Shown: one piece after another, positions 60,819 to 64,000 of the stretch | Position numbering within the stretch: the stretch's first letter is position 1 | Layout of the letters: each line of letters begins with the position of its first letter | NCBI GenBank assembly: GCA_964251965.1 | Contig: CAXULQ010000001.1 | Span: 124,001 to 188,000, forward strand | From: Mucilaginibacter_A sp964251965 | Lineage (GTDB): Bacteria; Bacteroidota; Bacteroidia; Sphingobacteriales; Sphingobacteriaceae | Direction of reading: 5' to 3' | DNA: 64,000 nucleotides | Notes under the pieces: model-generated | Told to the model about the DNA's origin: nothing | What the model saw: the letters and a program-made list of their open reading frames with translations, nothing else | The model's database searches: none | Made by a program: the position numbers and the translations under genes

Positions 60819-62930
60819 TTAGTTAGAGTTGATCCTAAGCGCATTGTTACGTTTCAAAATTTTTATTTTTCTTCCGTCCGAAGCCGCTTCTTCGGCCAGT
60901 TTTTTAACTAAGTAATCATTGTTTCGAGAATCGACAATCAGCAAATCGAAGATTAAATTTTTAGAAATTTGATCGATATTAATCTTAGGATTATCAGTGA
61001 TAAAAACAGCATTCACTTTTATTTTCTGCGGAAAAACCTGGTTTTCAAATTGTTTATCGGCAATAAAAATCAATTGGTTTTCAAACTGGACCAACTTATT
61101 TTGCTTGGTAAAAACAGTATTTCTAAAATTTTGATCTGGCCTGATCATTTTAATTTCTGAAGATTTACAACTGTCCAAAAATGGCTGAACGGAATATTGA
61201 AATGCTTTGTCCGAAGCTTTTAAATCTGTTATCACAACGGCTTCATTTCCTTTTTTAAAAATTATGCCTAAATTTTTACGCAGGTTTAAAAAGATAATTT
61301 CTTCCTGGTTCTGGGCTCGAAAACGTTTGTAAGAAAAGCTGGTTAAAAAAAGCAGGATAAAAACAGCACCAACTTTTAACAAGGCAGTTTTGCGATAAAC
61401 TAACCAGGCAAACATGCAGCAAATGATGGAGTAAAGCAGTAAATATTCCGGAACGGTAATCCAAAGTTTATTCCAATTTCCAAACGGGATATTTTCAATC
61501 CAAACCAAACCCTGGTTCATAAAAGCTATGGTTTGTTCTAATATAAAAGCTACAGGTTTTGCAATTGCAGCAATATCTGGAATGAAAATAAATACAATCC
61601 CAACATACATAATTACGATGGAAGGCAGCACAATAAAAAGGTTGCTGATGAGAAAATAAACCGGGAACTGATGGAAATAAAATATGCTGATTGGAAACGT
61701 AATAAGTTGTGCCGCCAAAGAAACGGATAGGAGCGACCAAAGTTTCCGTGCAAAAGAATGTTTAAAATCAATCCAACTTTCGATAATTGGCTGTAAAATG
61801 ATCAACCCAAAAACTGCTAAATAAGAAAGCTGGAAGCCAACATCTGTTAGAAAAAACGGATTGTAAAGCAGCAGCACAAAAGCCGAAACCAGCAGAATGT
61901 TAAGCATACTGATATGCCGGTTATAGGTTTTCCCAACAATTACAAACGAAATCATGACAGCGGCGCGGCAAACAGCAGGAGAAAAACCAGAGATTAAAGC
62001 ATAAATCCAAATTAGTAAAATGGAGATCAATGCTTTGAGCAAAATGCCGCTTCTTTTGCGGTTTAAGAAATTGAGCAGCAAATTGATAATGATGTAAACC
62101 AAAGCCACGTGCATACCCGAAACAGAAAGAACGTGAATAGTACCGGTTTTAGAATAGGCCTGGAGCACATCCTGACTTAAATCTGCACGATAACCTAAAA
62201 TTAAAGTGGAAGCAACAGAAAAAGCATCCGGATTGTGCAAGTATTTCTGATATTTTAGGACTAAACTTTTGCGGACAACAAGCGCATAAGCAATTAAAGG
62301 GTTGCCTTGGTTAGTTGCAAGTATTTGATATTGGTTTGGGTTGATAAAAGTTTGGAAATAGATATTTTGATGTTGCAGCCACAACTTGTAATTGAATTCA
62401 GCCGGGTTAAAAGATGGGTCAACAGGTTTGTATTGATTGGAAACCAACAATTCATCACCATAATTAAAATTGCTTTTTTGGTTAGAATCTAACTTAACGG
62501 CAACCAGCAAACTACCGGAAGAAGTTGAAATTTTGCCATTAAAAGAAGTATGCGTAACCGAAGTATTAAAGTGGACAAGGTTACCTGTTTGCTTTGGTTC
62601 CTGAACAACCCGAACGATCAGCGCATCTGCTTTTTGTTTGGAAAAGTGGTTGATTGCATTGATTTCTTTACTTCTCTCGGTAAGTAAAATCCCTAAAAGC
62701 AACAAGAAAACATGGATTAAAGTTCCGCCGATCCAAGGTTTACGGTAAATTTCCCACGAAGTATAGTTGAAATTTAAAGCGGCAAAAATCAATGTTAAAA
62801 CAAAAATTAGTATGGCTAAAAGAAGTATCCAACCGGAAAATGAAAAAACAACACCCAGAAAAATACCTGTTAAAAGCGGCAACAACAAACGCAAAAACGG
62901 ATTTTCGGGCATCAAAAAAGTATCTTTCAT
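60819..62930 (-). CDS. comEC: ComEC/Rec2-type DNA uptake channel
   Basis: A 703-aa membrane protein: an N-terminal DUF4131 part (1-220), then the Competence domain (about 225-500) with ILGYRADLSQDVLQAYSKTG, HVLSVSGMHVALVYI, SGFSPAVCRAAVM and LTDVGFQLSYLAVFGL. The C-terminal part (530-703) lacks the HxHxDH metallo-lactamase motif, as is usual in Bacteroidota. It should pass single-stranded DNA across the inner membrane. The gene contains two AAAAGAAGTAT copies (62541, 62818) and GATAAAAACAGCATT at about 60999. It is 3 bp from the upstream beta-barrel gene. Confidence 0.93.
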   Translation of the reverse strand: MKDTFLMPENPFLRLLLPLLTGIFLGVVFSFSGWILLLAILIFVLTLIFAALNFNYTSWEIYRKPWIGGTLIHVFLLLLGILLTERSKEINAINHFSKQKADALIVRVVQEPKQTGNLVHFNTSVTHTSFNGKISTSSGSLLVAVKLDSNQKSNFNYGDELLVSNQYKPVDPSFNPAEFNYKLWLQHQNIYFQTFINPNQYQILATNQGNPLIAYALVVRKSLVLKYQKYLHNPDAFSVASTLILGYRADLSQDVLQAYSKTGTIHVLSVSGMHVALVYIIINLLLNFLNRKRSGILLKALISILLIWIYALISGFSPAVCRAAVMISFVIVGKTYNRHISMLNILLVSAFVLLLYNPFFLTDVGFQLSYLAVFGLIILQPIIESWIDFKHSFARKLWSLLSVSLAAQLITFPISIFYFHQFPVYFLISNLFIVLPSIVIMYVGIVFIFIPDIAAIAKPVAFILEQTIAFMNQGLVWIENIPFGNWNKLWITVPEYLLLYSIICCMFAWLVYRKTALLKVGAVFILLFLTSFSYKRFRAQNQEEIIFLNLRKNLGIIFKKGNEAVVITDLKASDKAFQYSVQPFLDSCKSSEIKMIRPDQNFRNTVFTKQNKLVQFENQLIFIADKQFENQVFPQKIKVNAVFITDNPKINIDQISKNLIFDLLIVDSRNNDYLVKKLAEEAASDGRKIKILKRNNALRINSN

Positions 62931-62933
62931 ATT

Positions 62934-64000
62934 TCAGAAACGATAGCGCATTTGAAGCCTGACCTCTGATTTTTTGTTGCCTTGAATTTCATCTAAACCA
63001 GAACCAACCATTTTTTCTCCGCGGTACAAATAAGCACTGTACCGAAACCACAAATCCAAACCTTTTTTAAAACTATATTGCAAGTTTGCATACGTTCGAA
63101 AACCGGTGTGCTGCAAAGGCAAAACGGTGTAACTATACAAAACGTCGTTTTCAAAAGAGTAAACCCTGGAATCGTAGCTGGCGGTGTGAAACCAGGCCAA
63201 ACGAAAATTCCCGGAAACCCTGCTGCTTTTTGGTTTATAATTTACGTCTTGATAAAACATCAAACCATATTCTGCCGAAGGCAAACCTTTTTGATATTTT
63301 ACTACTTCGGCCCGGTTTCTAAAACTAATGTTTCTGCTAAAAGGATAAGCTACGTCCAACCGCCAATCCTGATAGTTTACCTCATCTAAAATTGTAATTT
63401 TAGCATTGTCGTTGTTCTGCTGTTTTTTCTTTAACCGATAATTCAGATAAGCTGTAAAACGTGCAGCAGGAGAGTAGGTTAACCTTCCTAAAAGTTCGTG
63501 GCCGTTGCTATTGGGCTGGCTTACCTGATATTTTAACCAGGGAAAATGAAAGAAATCGGCATAAGCTGAAAAATTCCATCGGCGTGAAACTTTCCAGTTT
63601 AAACCGCTGTAAATGCCTTGTTCGTTCACTGCATTTGTTGCTTCGGAAATGGCCTGGTTGAATAAAGAATGATAATTGCGGCTATAATTCCGGTACAGCA
63701 AAACCACGGAAATATTGGAGGAAAAGGAACTTAACAAACCATTAACTGTAGCTGCGCCGCCGCCCAGGCTTTTGGCTGTTTCTCCGAAGAAATATAAATT
63801 ATGGTAGCTGTAATCGTAATAAAAGGAAAAGTTATCCAATTCTTTTCCTGCAAAATCAAACTCATTATAAGCGTTTCTTCTTCTTAAAACCGGAAATTGA
63901 AATTGTGTGCTGTAAGTTGTTAAACCAGCTTTAAAATTGCGTTTATTGTAATTCAGGTCGAAGCCATAGGTTAGTTGACTAACCGTATTTTTATTAACTA
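62934..64000 (-). CDS. Outer-membrane beta-barrel protein, 5' part outside window
   Basis: The frame is open to the window edge (355 codons seen); a TTG at 63839 is not the real start. Alternating aromatic strands (NFSFYYDYSYHNLYFF, WNFSAYADFFHF, FRNRAEVV, WFRYSAYLY) and the C-terminal Phe in LQMRYRF show an outer-membrane barrel. comEC follows at 3 bp, so the two are co-transcribed. In several Bacteroidota the gene next to comEC encodes a helix-hairpin-helix (ComEA-like) domain plus barrel. That is a possibility here, but the N-terminus is not visible. Confidence 0.78.
   Translation of the reverse strand, partial: VNKNTVSQLTYGFDLNYNKRNFKAGLTTYSTQFQFPVLRRRNAYNEFDFAGKELDNFSFYYDYSYHNLYFFGETAKSLGGGAATVNGLLSSFSSNISVVLLYRNYSRNYHSLFNQAISEATNAVNEQGIYSGLNWKVSRRWNFSAYADFFHFPWLKYQVSQPNSNGHELLGRLTYSPAARFTAYLNYRLKKKQQNNDNAKITILDEVNYQDWRLDVAYPFSRNISFRNRAEVVKYQKGLPSAEYGLMFYQDVNYKPKSSRVSGNFRLAWFHTASYDSRVYSFENDVLYSYTVLPLQHTGFRTYANLQYSFKKGLDLWFRYSAYLYRGEKMVGSGLDEIQGNKKSEVRLQMRYRF

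Noticed and set aside
889..62828. Dispersed motif as a promoter element or sigma-factor site
   Set aside because: It lies in both orientations, at variable distances from starts, and also between convergent genes where no promoter is needed. It does not contain TAnnTTTG.
889..62828. Dispersed motif as a CRISPR array
   Set aside because: Copies are kilobases apart, in both orientations, with no regular spacers or cas genes.

Overview
The window looks like the chromosome of a Bacteroidota bacterium of the Sphingobacteriales type (Pedobacter/Mucilaginibacter-like; the genus is my inference). The DNA is AT-rich. Several promoters have the Bacteroidota -7 box TAnnTTTG, few genes show a strong Shine-Dalgarno, and the gene content fits: TonB-linked outer-membrane proteins, LytS/LytR-type two-component genes, SCK-type lipoproteins, secreted M28 and S9 peptidases, GH36 and many small secreted proteins. 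There is no rRNA, CRISPR array, prophage or complete insertion sequence.

Layout. 0.1-10.4 kb: a lipoprotein methyltransferase, an aldo/keto reductase, adenine deaminase, a CbpA-like DnaJ, a small metal-binding (HMA/AraC) cluster, ruvB, a GT2 glycosyltransferase, a POT peptide transporter and a secreted protein. 10.8-14.3 kb: a 7TM-HD phosphodiesterase, tRNA-Ser(GCU) and a PPOX-class stress protein. 14.3-20.7 kb: an outer-membrane barrel divergent from a LytS/LytR pair, then an M28 lipoprotein. 20.8-28.5 kb: a Tat-exported SDR, DUF983, an isoaspartyl peptidase, a ModE-like regulator and a TonB receptor carrying a near-canonical ModE operator, and an aldo/keto reductase. 28.3-38.0 kb: accessory material, with a DUF6934/51-aa pair, two MFS exporters (one with MarR), a second M28 peptidase, a frameshifted HEPN gene with an unknown partner, and HigBA. 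38.2-45.6 kb: J-KTSC, DUF72, a prolyl oligopeptidase, a decayed stretch with a 151-bp MITE and gene remnants, and an alpha-galactosidase. 45.9-51.6 kb: a broken SnoaL-like lipoprotein gene and a two-gene unit of a patatin-like phospholipase plus a 1372-aa multi-pass membrane protein with a P-loop-like region. 52-64 kb: an aspartyl protease-PDZ protein, aldose epimerase, a lipoprotein HExxH gene interrupted by TGA, an LLM oxidoreductase, a metallo-beta-lactamase-fold protein, secreted proteins, comEC and the 3' part of a beta-barrel gene that runs off the window.

The most striking feature is not a gene. The 11-mer AAAAGAAGCAT, almost always inside (G)(A)TAAAAGAAGCAT with an AT-rich flank, occurs 31 times exactly and 8 more times as AAAAGAAGTAT. 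It is present on both strands, mostly between genes, and often as inverted pairs. Some pairs form hairpins at convergent gene ends. Density, strand symmetry and terminator-like pairing resemble DNA uptake sequences of naturally transformable bacteria, and comEC is in the window. A REP-like or terminator-only explanation remains possible.

Other good leads are the ModE operator on a TonB receptor (predicting outer-membrane molybdenum uptake), the patatin/membrane-protein pair, the MITE with 8-bp target duplication, and two long inverted-repeat elements.
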